A DNA stretch of 24,088 nt from GWC2-56-14 sp043731355. GTDB lineage: Bacteria > Nitrospirota > UBA9217. Under the pieces are notes generated by a model. That model had not been told where the DNA came from, did not search any database, and saw only the letters and a list, made by a program, of their open reading frames with translations. The DNA lies in NCBI GenBank assembly GCA_043731355.1, contig JAYTJE010000056.1, forward strand, positions 1 to 24,088, in the 5' to 3' direction. Positions 7,095 to 14,964 of the stretch are shown here, piece after piece. Position 1 is the first letter of the stretch; every line of letters begins with the position of its first letter. The translations under genes were made by a program, and so were the position numbers.

Positions 7095-9746
7095 GTGAAC
7101 AAAAAAGAAGTCGAGATGATTAATTGTCGTGATAATCAGACAAAAGAGACGGAGAAAAAATATTGGTTGAACATGGTGCCGCCGGATTTAATTACAACTA
7201 GTATCCGACTGGATTTTGACAGGCCGACGGACTATCAGGAGGTATGGGGGCGCCAGGAGATCGCCTTCGATGTTGCTTTATCAAATAAAATAAATATATT
7301 AACCAGCGATGATCCATTCTTGCTCTACAGTCTGCTGATGACCGCATTGAAAATCTGTATGTACCGGTATACAGAGAGACCTCAGATTACCATAGGCAGC
7401 CCCCTTTTGAGAGTTAATGATGAATTATCGTTGAATGATGCGATTCCCATCATCACCGTCATTGATGCGTCCATGACATTCAGGCAGTATTTGTTAGCGG
7501 TTCGTTCCGTTCTTCTCAAATCCTATAATTTTCAAAATTATCCTTTGCAGGACATCTATGAAGATATCGGAATCCAGAAAATGCAAAATAAAAATCCTCT
7601 TTTCGATATTACCCTCGAACTGACGAACCTGCACAAATTGACCGCCAATGTAAAAAACGACATAATGTTTCAATTTACGAAACAAAATTCGATAATCGTT
7701 GGCGCCATATTTTTTCATCCCAGTTTGTTTCACGTAAACTCAATAAAACACTTAATCGATAACTTCATGCGGATCTTAACTAGGGGTGTAGCCAATACCG
7801 AGATGGTCATAAGTGACCTGGTGAAGGAGATTGATGAAGAAGAACAAAACGTCATTCACGAATGGAACAGCACCGAGTTCGAGAATTTAAACCATACCTG
7901 CATCCACGAACTCTTCGAGTCGCAGGTTCGTCGGATACCCGATGCTTTAGCCGTCTGCTGTAATAACATGTCCCTGTCGTACCGTGAGCTGAACGAGCGT
8001 GCGAATAAACTGGCTCATTATTTGCGCTCGGTTAATGTCGGTCCGGACGTCCCGGTCGGCTTGCTAATGGATCCATCGCTCGATATGATAGTCGCCCTGT
8101 TGGGAGTGTTGAAGGCAGGTGGAGCGTATGTTCCTATCGACCCCTCTTATCCAAAAGACCGACTGACCATCATGCTGAATTCAGTGTCTCTTCCGATATT
8201 GATTACACGTGCGGTTCTGCTCCCATGTATTCCCCGCTATGAAGGAAAGGTGATATGTCTCGATAGGGAGTGGACCGCTATTGAACAAAAGCCGAGCAGC
8301 AATCCGCCTCGGATCGTTTCTGCCCGAAACTTGGCATATATCATATTTACCTCCGGTTCGACGGGAACGCCGAAAGCAGCCGCAGTTTATCACCAAGGAT
8401 GGAATAATTTGTTGAACTGGTTTACTCACAAGTTTGCTATTTCAAACAAGGACAGAGTGCTGATTATTAGCTCATTCAGTTTTGATATAACGCAAAGAAG
8501 CATAGCCATGCCGCTGATTAATGGCGGTGAACTGCACCTCATCGTGACGGATTATTTTGAACCCGATTCCATCATTAAGACAATTTATGACAAGCAGATA
8601 ACGATACTGAACAGTGCTCCGAGCGGTTTCTACCCCCTTATTGAAAGCCGGCATTCGGAACGGTTTGAAAAAATTAAATCCTTGAGATATGTGTTCCTGG
8701 GAGGGGAAGCGATCTCTCCCGCCCGGTTAATGCCGTGGGTTAATTCAAAAAGCTGCAAGGCCGCAATTGTGAATGTATACGGCGCTGCAGAGTGTTCTGA
8801 TGTATCCAGCTTTTACGTATTAAAAGATTTCGAGCGTTATTTGAAATCTTCCGTTCCAATAGGAAAACCGATCTACAATACGCAAATATTTATCCTCGAT
8901 GACAACCATAAACCGGTTCCGATCGGTGTCGTGGGAGAAATTAGCATCTCCGGCGACGGCGTGGGTAAAGGATATGTAAACGATCCCGAATTAACGTCGA
9001 AAAAATTTATTCCTCGAATTTCCGATCGGTCCAGCTACTACTCGGAGATACCAGGGTCCGTATTCTACAAGACAGGCGATTTGGGACGTTATTTACCGGA
9101 CGGCACTATTGAATATGCCGGCCGCATGGATCATCAAGTTAAAATACGCGGACTCCGCATCGAATTGGGAGACATTGAAACGGCTATACGCCAGCATCCT
9201 GGCGTAAAAGAGGCAGTTGTGGTAGAAAAAAATAGAAATAATGGCGACCAACGACTGGTCGCCTATGTCATTCCTCATGAGGATCAAAGTGACCGAAACG
9301 GGCAAAAATTATCCGATGAAATCATCGCAGATTTAAGGCAATTCGCACGCGATAAATTGCCGGCATATATGCTGCCTAATATGTTCGTTATTTTAAAAGA
9401 ACTACCGGTTAATCCAAACGGCAAGATCGATCGCAACTCGCTCGCAAAAAATGATTTTGCCGGGACCGATGCCGCAAATAATAGGATTCATACGAAGATG
9501 GCTCTTGAGTGGGAAGTTATCGATAATTTTTCAAAAACATTGGACGTAAGCACAAGCGAGCTCTGTATTGACAGCAACTTTTTTGAACAGGGAGGTCATT
9601 CGCTCCTCGCGGTCCAGGTAATAGCTGCTTTGAACGACAAATATAAAATAGAACTTCATACTGCCGATCTGTATATCGCGCCCACGCCGGCAGGATTGGC
9701 AAAACGGATCGAAAAGGCAAAGAAACAAAATTATCAATCGCTCTAA
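7095..9746 (+). CDS. NRPS: half condensation domain - adenylation - carrier protein
   Basis: An 883-residue non-ribosomal peptide synthetase module. Residues about 18-245 correspond only to the C-terminal half of a condensation domain (KKYWLNMVPPDLI, LLYSLLMTALKICMYRY, NYPLQDIYEDI, NPLFDITLEL), so the active HHxxxDG motif is absent. The adenylation domain spans about 268-785: A3 FTSGSTGTPK (418-427), A5 NVYGAAE (560-566, usually NxYGPTE), A7 YKTGDLGRYLPDGTIEYAGR, A8 KIRGLRIELGDIE, A10 NPNGKIDR with K777. Binding-pocket residues read by eye: D464 I465 R468 N506 F534 G536 V561 D569 V570 K777; D464 and K777 suit an alpha-amino acid, but I cannot name it. The carrier domain has the phosphopantetheine serine S836 in GGHSLLAV. 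There is no thioesterase or reductase. GTG start with AAAGGAG eight bases upstream. Confidence 0.9.
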   Translation: MNKKEVEMINCRDNQTKETEKKYWLNMVPPDLITTSIRLDFDRPTDYQEVWGRQEIAFDVALSNKINILTSDDPFLLYSLLMTALKICMYRYTERPQITIGSPLLRVNDELSLNDAIPIITVIDASMTFRQYLLAVRSVLLKSYNFQNYPLQDIYEDIGIQKMQNKNPLFDITLELTNLHKLTANVKNDIMFQFTKQNSIIVGAIFFHPSLFHVNSIKHLIDNFMRILTRGVANTEMVISDLVKEIDEEEQNVIHEWNSTEFENLNHTCIHELFESQVRRIPDALAVCCNNMSLSYRELNERANKLAHYLRSVNVGPDVPVGLLMDPSLDMIVALLGVLKAGGAYVPIDPSYPKDRLTIMLNSVSLPILITRAVLLPCIPRYEGKVICLDREWTAIEQKPSSNPPRIVSARNLAYIIFTSGSTGTPKAAAVYHQGWNNLLNWFTHKFAISNKDRVLIISSFSFDITQRSIAMPLINGGELHLIVTDYFEPDSIIKTIYDKQITILNSAPSGFYPLIESRHSERFEKIKSLRYVFLGGEAISPARLMPWVNSKSCKAAIVNVYGAAECSDVSSFYVLKDFERYLKSSVPIGKPIYNTQIFILDDNHKPVPIGVVGEISISGDGVGKGYVNDPELTSKKFIPRISDRSSYYSEIPGSVFYKTGDLGRYLPDGTIEYAGRMDHQVKIRGLRIELGDIETAIRQHPGVKEAVVVEKNRNNGDQRLVAYVIPHEDQSDRNGQKLSDEIIADLRQFARDKLPAYMLPNMFVILKELPVNPNGKIDRNSLAKNDFAGTDAANNRIHTKMALEWEVIDNFSKTLDVSTSELCIDSNFFEQGGHSLLAVQVIAALNDKYKIELHTADLYIAPTPAGLAKRIEKAKKQNYQSL

Positions 9747-9757
9747 AAAAGGTGTTT

Positions 9758-10600
9758 ATGAAAAATTCAATCCAGATTTTGCTGTTTGCGTTCATGATCT
9801 TGCTGCCGATTTCGACGAGTTATGCGGTCGACCCTTTTGATAATATTCCTGCCCCTCACGGCCTATATTTTCTGGACTATCCACTTTATTCAACGGCCAA
9901 TAAAATAGTTGACGGTAACGGGAATATAATAGAAGATCATATAGGCCTCCGGGTTTTTGAGAATGTATTCAGGTTAGCTTACTACGGCAATACGCTGGCA
10001 GAGCATCCATTTGTAGCTACGGTGCTCGTACCCATCGGCAGAGTGGAATTGATGGGAGAGCATGATCAAGGGCTGGGCGACATCACCATCGGAACAGGAT
10101 ACTGGATTCTCAATGACAACCGTTCAAAAACATGGGTAGGAGCGGCACTCTTTATTGACGCTCCTACCGGTAATTATGATCCCAACAAAAAAGCAAACAT
10201 GGGAAGCAATGTCTGGAAGATCAGACCCACGATTCTCTTCGCGAAGCAGGCAGGAAGCTTTGATGTGGAAGCTTCCTATAAGTACAACATATATACGAAT
10301 AATAGAGACACGGACATCGAGAATGGGGCAGAGCATATTGTGGAGGGATACGTAGGATATTATTTTGAACCGCAGCTTCTATTCGGAGCTCATTACAATA
10401 TAGTTTACGGCAATGATGAAAAAGCAGGCGGCCAGAGGGTGGACGCTTCCGGAAAACGCGTTTACCAGGCAGGGTTCTCCGTCAACTGGATGGTCAGCGA
10501 CAGTCTCGGCTTAATGTTCGAAAATATGTATGATTACCATACAAAAAATGTTCCTACTGCGGAACTGTATATGGTCCGACTGTGCTACAAGATCCGATAA
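9758..10600 (+). CDS. Outer-membrane beta-barrel protein (phenol-degradation MetA-like)
   Basis: A 280-residue exported protein. A signal peptide (KNSIQILLFAFMILLPIS, cleaved after TSYA) precedes a barrel built of alternating strands with frequent Y, W and G: GDITIGTGYWILND, KTWVGAALFIDAPTGNYDP, FDVEASYKYNIY, GYVGYYFEPQLLFGAHYNIV, VYQAGFSVNWMV, and a closing ELYMVRLCYKIR. The 'DAPTGNYDP' turn and overall pattern resemble the family named 'MetA-pathway of phenol degradation', putative porins for hydrophobic compounds. I prefer ATG 9758 (AAAAAAGG just upstream) to GTG 9752. It starts 11 bases after the NRPS stop, so it is almost certainly co-transcribed, pointing to release or uptake of the product through the outer membrane. 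Substrate unknown. Confidence 0.7.
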   Translation: MKNSIQILLFAFMILLPISTSYAVDPFDNIPAPHGLYFLDYPLYSTANKIVDGNGNIIEDHIGLRVFENVFRLAYYGNTLAEHPFVATVLVPIGRVELMGEHDQGLGDITIGTGYWILNDNRSKTWVGAALFIDAPTGNYDPNKKANMGSNVWKIRPTILFAKQAGSFDVEASYKYNIYTNNRDTDIENGAEHIVEGYVGYYFEPQLLFGAHYNIVYGNDEKAGGQRVDASGKRVYQAGFSVNWMVSDSLGLMFENMYDYHTKNVPTAELYMVRLCYKIR

Positions 10601-10747
10601 GCGCTTCGCAACAAACTCGGGACGTATTCTCTTTTCAGGATTTGCGAGGAGACTCAAATCGATACTGTATGGCGAGGGATGGGCCTCGGATGCAACAGCA
10701 AGCCGTCGGAATTAGTCCTATATCATCTGAAAGGAGCAGTCTGTTCA

Positions 10748-11140
10748 ATGATAAAGAAGATAAAAACAAAGGATGCGCCCCAAGCTATAGGCCCTTACTC
10801 CCAAGCCGTTCAGGCAGGAGAATTCGTGTTTGTTTCTGGGCAGATAGCGCTTGATCCAGAAACCGGCACTGTTCTTCATTCCAGCATTCAAGAGGAAACC
10901 CGACTGGTCATAGAGAATTCAAAGAAAATACTTCTTGCTGCCGACTGCGATTTGAAGAATGTCGTAAAAGTCTCCATTTTTTTAAAAAACATGTCCGATT
11001 TTGGGGCGGTCAATGAAATCTACCGCGGCTACTTCGATGAAATATTGCCTGCCCGTTCGACGATAGAAGTCTCTCGACTTCCCAGAGACGTTTCGATAGA
11101 GATGGATTTTATCGCGTTGAAAGGGAAAGCTTCACGATAA
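10748..11140 (+). CDS. ridA: RidA family enamine/imine deaminase
   Basis: A 130-residue protein matching RidA (YjgF/YER057c), which hydrolyses reactive 2-enamines/2-imines to keto acids in the cytosol. Visible signatures: APQAIGPYSQAVQ (10-22), FVFVSGQIALDP (26-37), and the family motif PARSTIEVSRLPRDVSIEMD (101-120) with the catalytic arginine R103 and the acidic E118. Length is standard. I chose ATG 10748 because AAGGAG (10731-10736) lies 11 bases ahead and the family begins there; the open frame runs back to 10679. It follows the barrel gene by 147 bases, in the same direction. It may detoxify imines made by the pathway or be ordinary housekeeping; subfamilies with other functions exist. 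Confidence 0.9.
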   Translation: MIKKIKTKDAPQAIGPYSQAVQAGEFVFVSGQIALDPETGTVLHSSIQEETRLVIENSKKILLAADCDLKNVVKVSIFLKNMSDFGAVNEIYRGYFDEILPARSTIEVSRLPRDVSIEMDFIALKGKASR

Positions 11141-11322
11141 GTAGGAACTGTGAATCGCGGTTTATAGGGACCCGTTGAAAGCGACATCTATCGAGACGCA
11201 TGGACGGTGTTCGCGTTCGTGATCCGGGTTGTCGGCGCCAGTAAACGTTTCGCGGTTTCGCCTGTATGCAACAAAGAATTGCGTAATTGTGCCTGAAAAT
11301 AAGAGAGCGCGGCTAACCGTAA

Positions 11323-11351
11323 GTGACAAAATTATCTAAACCATGTATTAT
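11323..11351 (+). promoter_or_regulatory. Sigma-70 promoter for the PhzF-like gene
   Basis: GTGACA (11323-11328), a 17-base spacer, then TATTAT (11346-11351): five of six matches in each box. It lies 60 bases before the chosen start, so the PhzF-like gene probably has its own transcript. The rest of 11141-11322 shows no gene. Confidence 0.55.
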
Positions 11352-11410
11352 AGTATTATTTCTGGCTTAGCATGATCTGAATGTCATCCTCTGTGATTAA
11401 GGAGAACCCC

Positions 11411-12298
11411 ATGAGAAACTTGACATTCTATATTGTTGACGTGTTCGCTGAAAAAAAATACGAGGGCAATCAACTGGCCGTTTTTCGAGGCGGGAATACT
11501 CTCAGCGATACCGAGATGCAGAGTATTGCAAGAGAAATGAATTTTTCGGAAACAACATTTATTCTGTCCGAGTCAGAACGTGAGGGCGGTTTCGACGTCC
11601 GAATCTTTACTCCCGGAAAGGAAGTTCCGTTCGCCGGTCACCCGACACTGGGTACCGCGCATATCATTCTCAAGGAAATAGCCTCAGCGAGCGCGGACAG
11701 AATCGTCCTGAATCTGAAGGTAGGTCAAATCCCCGTTACGGTCGTCAAGAATGCGGATGAAATAACCACATATTGGATGAAACAGATCGAACCCGTGTTC
11801 GGGCAGACGCTCAGTCCAGGAATTATCGCACCGGTGCTTGGCCTGAACCCGAATGAAATAGATGACCGTTTGCCGATCCAGGAGGTTTCCACAGGTCTTC
11901 CGCATATTCTCGTTCCACTCCGGACGCTGGAATCGCTGAGACGCGCAAGAGTGAACAGGGATCTGTATTTTGATCTTATCAAGGATCGATGGGCAAAACC
12001 GATTCTTATTTTTTCATCGGAACCGCATGAACCCGGGAACGATATGAGCGTTCGCATGTTTGCGGACTGTTTCGGCATTCCTGAAGACCCGGCAACCGGT
12101 AGCGGGAACGGTTGCCTCGCGGGATACCTGGTGCGACATCGTTACCGGGGGCAGGAGAAGATCAATATTCGCACCGAGCAAGGGTATGAAATAGGAAGAC
12201 CGTCCCTTCTTTTTTTAAAAGCGGAAGAAAAGAACGGCGGCATAAGTATATCGGTCGGCGGAAAAGCGATAACGATAGCCAAAGGAGAGTTCGTATAA
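11411..12298 (+). CDS. PhzF family isomerase/epimerase
   Basis: A 295-residue cytoplasmic protein of the PhzF/DapF-fold family, whose best-known member isomerises trans-2,3-dihydro-3-hydroxyanthranilate in phenazine synthesis; most members are of unknown function. Hallmarks: FYIVDVFAEKKYEGNQLAVF (6-25), the catalytic glutamate E47 in MNFSETTFIL, FTPGKEVPFAGHPTLGTA (67-84) and EDPATGSGNGCLAGYL (225-240). The length is typical. ATG 11411 has TAAGGAG upstream and begins with the family's start, so I prefer it to ATG 11381. No other phenazine genes are near. It could serve the NRPS pathway, but the separate promoter and 270-base gap leave that open. Confidence 0.85.
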   Translation: MRNLTFYIVDVFAEKKYEGNQLAVFRGGNTLSDTEMQSIAREMNFSETTFILSESEREGGFDVRIFTPGKEVPFAGHPTLGTAHIILKEIASASADRIVLNLKVGQIPVTVVKNADEITTYWMKQIEPVFGQTLSPGIIAPVLGLNPNEIDDRLPIQEVSTGLPHILVPLRTLESLRRARVNRDLYFDLIKDRWAKPILIFSSEPHEPGNDMSVRMFADCFGIPEDPATGSGNGCLAGYLVRHRYRGQEKINIRTEQGYEIGRPSLLFLKAEEKNGGISISVGGKAITIAKGEFV

Positions 12299-12312
12299 AA
12301 ATCGGGCAGCCG

Positions 12313-12327
12313 GGGGATTTTCTCCCC
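12313..12327. other. Small hairpin after the PhzF-like gene
   Basis: GGGGA and TCCCC pair around a five-base loop just after the stop codon, followed by CAGC, a C-run and CCA repeats rather than T residues. It might stabilise the transcript end; it is not a convincing intrinsic terminator. Confidence 0.3.
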
Positions 12328-12428
12328 AGCCCCCCACCACCACCACCCGGCGTGCAGATCCGGGAATTAGACGCAGTCTCAAAAAAACGGGAAATATACA
12401 AATCATCATTTTTCATGGAGGTGTGATA

Positions 12429-12506
12429 ATGCTGCCATATTATTTTTATCTCGCGGGAAGTGTCTGTTTCGTAATCGGGACGCTGATTGCGATTATTAGT
12501 AACTAA
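12429..12506 (+). CDS. 25-residue membrane micropeptide
   Basis: ATG 12429 to TAA 12506 encodes 25 residues that are nearly one transmembrane helix: it opens MLPYYFYLAGSVCFVIG and ends IAIISN. GGAGG (12418-12422) sits at good spacing before the start, which together with the clean hydrophobic character argues for a true gene. I recall similar tiny proteins, opening with a Pro-Tyr-Tyr-Phe-Tyr-like stretch followed by a Gly-rich helix, in various Gram-negative genomes, without a known function. It is monocistronic: 130 bases after the PhzF-like gene and convergent with the pseudogene on the other strand. It is too short for normal gene finders. Confidence 0.6.
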   Translation: MLPYYFYLAGSVCFVIGTLIAIISN

Positions 12507-12554
12507 GGAATCAAAAGCTTCTCAAAATGGGTAGAATATTTTACGAAACATGCG

Positions 12555-13749
12555 TCAAACATGCGCTAATTGCGGGATTACTGTCATATTTCGGATGGTC
12601 AATCCAGCAGTGATAACCGCCTTGCCGAGCTTTGAAACGTAGTACTTATATGTTTTGCCGACTTTACGAATAATGCCATGGACGTGAAGGCGTTTCAGAA
12701 TTCTCGTCATTGTGCTGCATGGTATTGATGGCAGTTGTTTTCGCAGGGACTTGTTTTTGAATCCGTTGATGTTGAACTCGCCACGGGCGAGAACCTCGAA
12801 CAACTTGAGATCATCATCGCTGAAGAGATTGAAGCCTTTGTAGGAGCGATCGTCGGTTTCCACGGGTTTTGATATTTTTTCGAGGTTCTTGATTCCCGCG
12901 CTTTGATCGTCGAACGTGGAGATGAACTCAAGATAGCGGCGGTTCGAAGCCTTGAAGATCGCGGTGAGGTCAAACAGGCTGTAGATGTTCTTTTTCATGG
13001 GCGCGTTCTTGTGGATGGAATCTCCGTTCCGCGACTGGACTTCCCGGTAGTGCTTGAACTCCGACACGTCGTTGGTCGTGGTCTCGATCCGGAGGATGCT
13101 GCCGAACTTGTCGTACATCTTGATGGATGAAGCGCCCATATGGTGCTTGATCCGTGTTCCCTGAATGCGGGTGTTGAAATTATTGCCCATTTCGCCTTGA
13201 TAGTTGCCATGCAGCTTCCTGCCCAGGAAGGTCGCGATATTCTCCGGTTTCACGGAGTGAATGGCGGTTCTCACGATCTGATCGTACAAAGTACGAAGGT
13301 CTGATTGCTTCTTGAAAACAATGTCGGTGGCATATTCCACCTGCATGGTGCTCCAGTGGTAGGTAAGGTCGTACTCTTGAAAGACCGGGCAGTATTTCCG
13401 TGCGAAGCCATTCAGGGCACGGTGTAAATCCGAAACCTTGATGCTGTCGGAAAGCTCCTGCGCTTTGGTGAAGTTATCGATTGAGAGAAAAGCGTTCTCG
13501 CGCATGTCATAAGGGATCTTCTTCCTGGCTAGTTTTGACGCCAGCCAGTTGTGGCCGTTCATATAGAACTGGAGCCGGAACGGCGCCCAGGTGGGAACGC
13601 GAAGGTAGCACAGGCCGAACGTCTTGTCGATGAAGTAGAAGTAATAGTGGAGACACTTTCCGGCCCGGCAGTGTGCCCTGCAAGATCATGCGGTCATAGC
13701 AGGATAGTGTGCCGGCGATTTTATCTTGATAGCGTTCAGGTATCATCAT
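12555..13749 (-). pseudogene. Conserved unknown protein, broken by an internal deletion
   Basis: Two frames on the minus strand add up to one gene with its middle missing. The first begins at ATG 13749 (GGAGG five bases upstream) with MIPERYQDKIAGTLSCYDRM and ILQGTLPG; near 13665 the reading must change frame, after which AGKCLHYYFYFIDKTFGLCY continues without stop into a 335-residue stretch ending at 12555. From memory, full members of this unnamed family have roughly a hundred extra residues between TLPG and the CLHYYFYFID segment, so DNA was lost between. The C-terminal part (about the last 90 residues) looks like a winged helix (KQLPSIPCSTMTRILKRLHV). Function unknown; the winged helix suggests DNA binding. 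A shortened protein from ATG 13562 is possible but improbable. Confidence 0.65.
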
Positions 13750-13811
13750 AGCAGCCTCCATGACTACAAAAAGTAAGGACTCATTGTAGTATGGTTTTTA
13801 TAAAACCTGTT

Positions 13812-13836
13812 GGTTCCGGCTTGTCCGGGTTGGAGG
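13812..13836. repeat. REP-like palindrome
   Basis: The stretch contains TTCCGGCTTGTCCGGGTT: CCGG arms around CTTGT, flanked by a T-G pair and a GG-rich tail. It looks like the small, GC-rich imperfect palindromes mobilised by RAYT transposases, and a RAYT remnant lies about 270 bases away. A second palindrome, GGTTTT-TAT-AAAACC (13793-13807), is just left of it. Confidence 0.35.
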
Positions 13837-13872
13837 CTAATCCCGGCTAAGGGCTTGCGGAAAAATAACTTC

Positions 13873-14136
13873 TCAATTCGCAGGGCGCAGGGTGTAGTTC
13901 AATTTTGGAAAGTGCTGGTAGCGATTGATTAGAACTTGAGTTTGTAGTTCATCCGGCATTTTTTCTTTCAAGGGATAATGCTTCTGGTTCAATGTGGCGG
14001 TTACTTTTAACCCTGTTCCAGTTTTTGTTTTTCGGGGGCGAGAGCGTCTGGGGTCACCCGTTTGAAGGATCTCGTCAAGTGAAAAAGCCCACTCAGTGAC
14101 GAGAATTGGAAACGGCGATTTCGTGACGGCAATTTT
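13873..14136 (-). other. Unassigned open frame, possible C-terminal gene fragment
   Basis: The minus strand is open for 87 codons ending at TGA 13873-13875, with protein-like composition (EWAFSLDEILQTGDPRRSRP, then LNQKHYPLKEKMPDELQTQV and HFPKLNYTLRP). The only ATG is near the end (13959, 28 residues), so it would be the tail of a lost gene. It overlaps the start of the transposase remnant on the plus strand, so part must be a shadow. I do not recognise it. The region 13750-14101 otherwise shows no gene. Confidence 0.25.
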
Positions 14137-14422
14137 CTAAGAAGCCGAGGAAAAGCAGATACGACAGCTGAATCTCCGCCGTAGCGGTCGCACGATTGCC
14201 GATATTATCCGGGAGGAATGCAAACGAAACAAGGTTAGTGCTGAGGAAATAAAAGGGGGAAACAGGCGTCGCAAAGAGAGTGAAGCCAGAATGACCATCT
14301 CGCAGCGAAGTGGGAACGAGCTTGGCCTGTCAGGCGTTGAGATTGCGCGTCATCTCGGCGTGAACATCTCGATCATCAATCGGGCGCTGGCAAGGGAAGG
14401 CGAGGTTGACGTTAAAAGCTGA
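14102..14422 (+). pseudogene. Remnant of RAYT / Y1-type transposase (C-terminal part)
   Basis: The frame gives RIGNGDFVTAIF, a stop at 14138-14140, then EAEEKQIRQLNLRRSGRTIA ... ISQRSGNELGLSGVEIARHL ... SIINRALAREGEV and a stop at 14420. This follows the C-terminal extension of REP-associated tyrosine transposases (…RILGxGDFV…, a basic linker, then a DnaA-domain-IV-like helix-turn-helix GLSGVEIARHLGV). The N-terminal HUH nuclease part is missing, the family's 'SDERILG' is shifted by one base, and there is an in-frame stop, so it is dead. Such transposases move REP palindromes. Confidence 0.6.
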
Positions 14423-14513
14423 AAGCATCCTATGAACCAACCCCCAAGATGCGTCCTTTCGATATACATGATCCTTCCTGATCCGTACGCTCGTACGAGA
14501 GCGCAGGCGTTCG

Positions 14514-14909
14514 TTAATCGTTCGTTCCCGAAAGAATGCCGCCGTAGTCCCTGCCGAATTCATTTGCCGCCGTGACCCCGGCTTCCTGAAGCATTCTTTT
14601 CCTCGTATCCATGAGAAGCTCAGACGGTACGCCGAGTGTTTTCGCCACCTGGTCGAGAGGCTGGTTCTTGCCGAAGTGCAGGTCGGCGATCATGATCTTC
14701 AGAAAATCCGCCTGGATAATCGCTTCCAGTTCCTTGTCCGCAACGGCATAGCTTTCGTAAGCCTGGCGCAGGGTCTTTCCCGCGGCAATCGCTTCACGGT
14801 ATTTATTCACCGCGTCGTCGTAGATCTTGCCTTCCTCGGGCGTGAACTCCTTGAACAGGAATTCCGGCATGTCGGCTTTTTTCGCTTTTTCTTTCTGGTG
14901 TTTTTTCAT
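14514..14909 (-). CDS. Small helical hypothetical protein
   Basis: A 131-residue, mostly helical, charged protein starting with a lysine-rich segment (MKKHQKEKAKKADMPEFLF). Residues about 30-75 form acidic/basic amphipathic helices; QPLDQVAKTLGVPSELLMDT (about 90-110) resembles a helix-turn-helix. I do not recognise the family. I chose ATG 14909, preceded by AAGGAA, over the longer open frame reaching 15047, which would overlap the neighbour and translate a repeat. It lies 55 bases after the FTR-like gene in the same direction, so it may share the glutaredoxin operon's transcript. A regulatory or redox role is only a guess from position. Confidence 0.65.
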   Translation of the reverse strand: MKKHQKEKAKKADMPEFLFKEFTPEEGKIYDDAVNKYREAIAAGKTLRQAYESYAVADKELEAIIQADFLKIMIADLHFGKNQPLDQVAKTLGVPSELLMDTRKRMLQEAGVTAANEFGRDYGGILSGTND

Positions 14910-14926
14910 CGCTTCGTTCCTTCTTC

Positions 14927-14950
14927 CTGTCTCCTGTATTCTGTCTCCTG
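14927..14950. repeat. Tandem copy of CTGTCTCCTG
   Basis: CTGTCTCCTG occurs at 14927-14936 and again at 14941-14950 with TATT between, making a 14-base unit repeated almost twice, in the gap between two operon genes. It probably arose by slippage, or is a short dispersed repeat. Confidence 0.5.
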
Positions 14951-14964
14951 ACTCCAGTTCTACC

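Noticed and set aside
4679..9746. Phosphinothricin-type P-methyl product
   Set aside because: The radical SAM enzyme resembles PhpK, but no PEP mutase, phosphonopyruvate decarboxylase or related gene is in the window; C-methylation is as likely.
11411..12298. Phenazine biosynthesis gene phzF proper
   Set aside because: Family match only; no other phenazine genes are present.
14485..14500. Palindrome CTCGTACGAG as a regulator site
   Set aside because: Ten bases, not near a start codon or promoter; easily chance.
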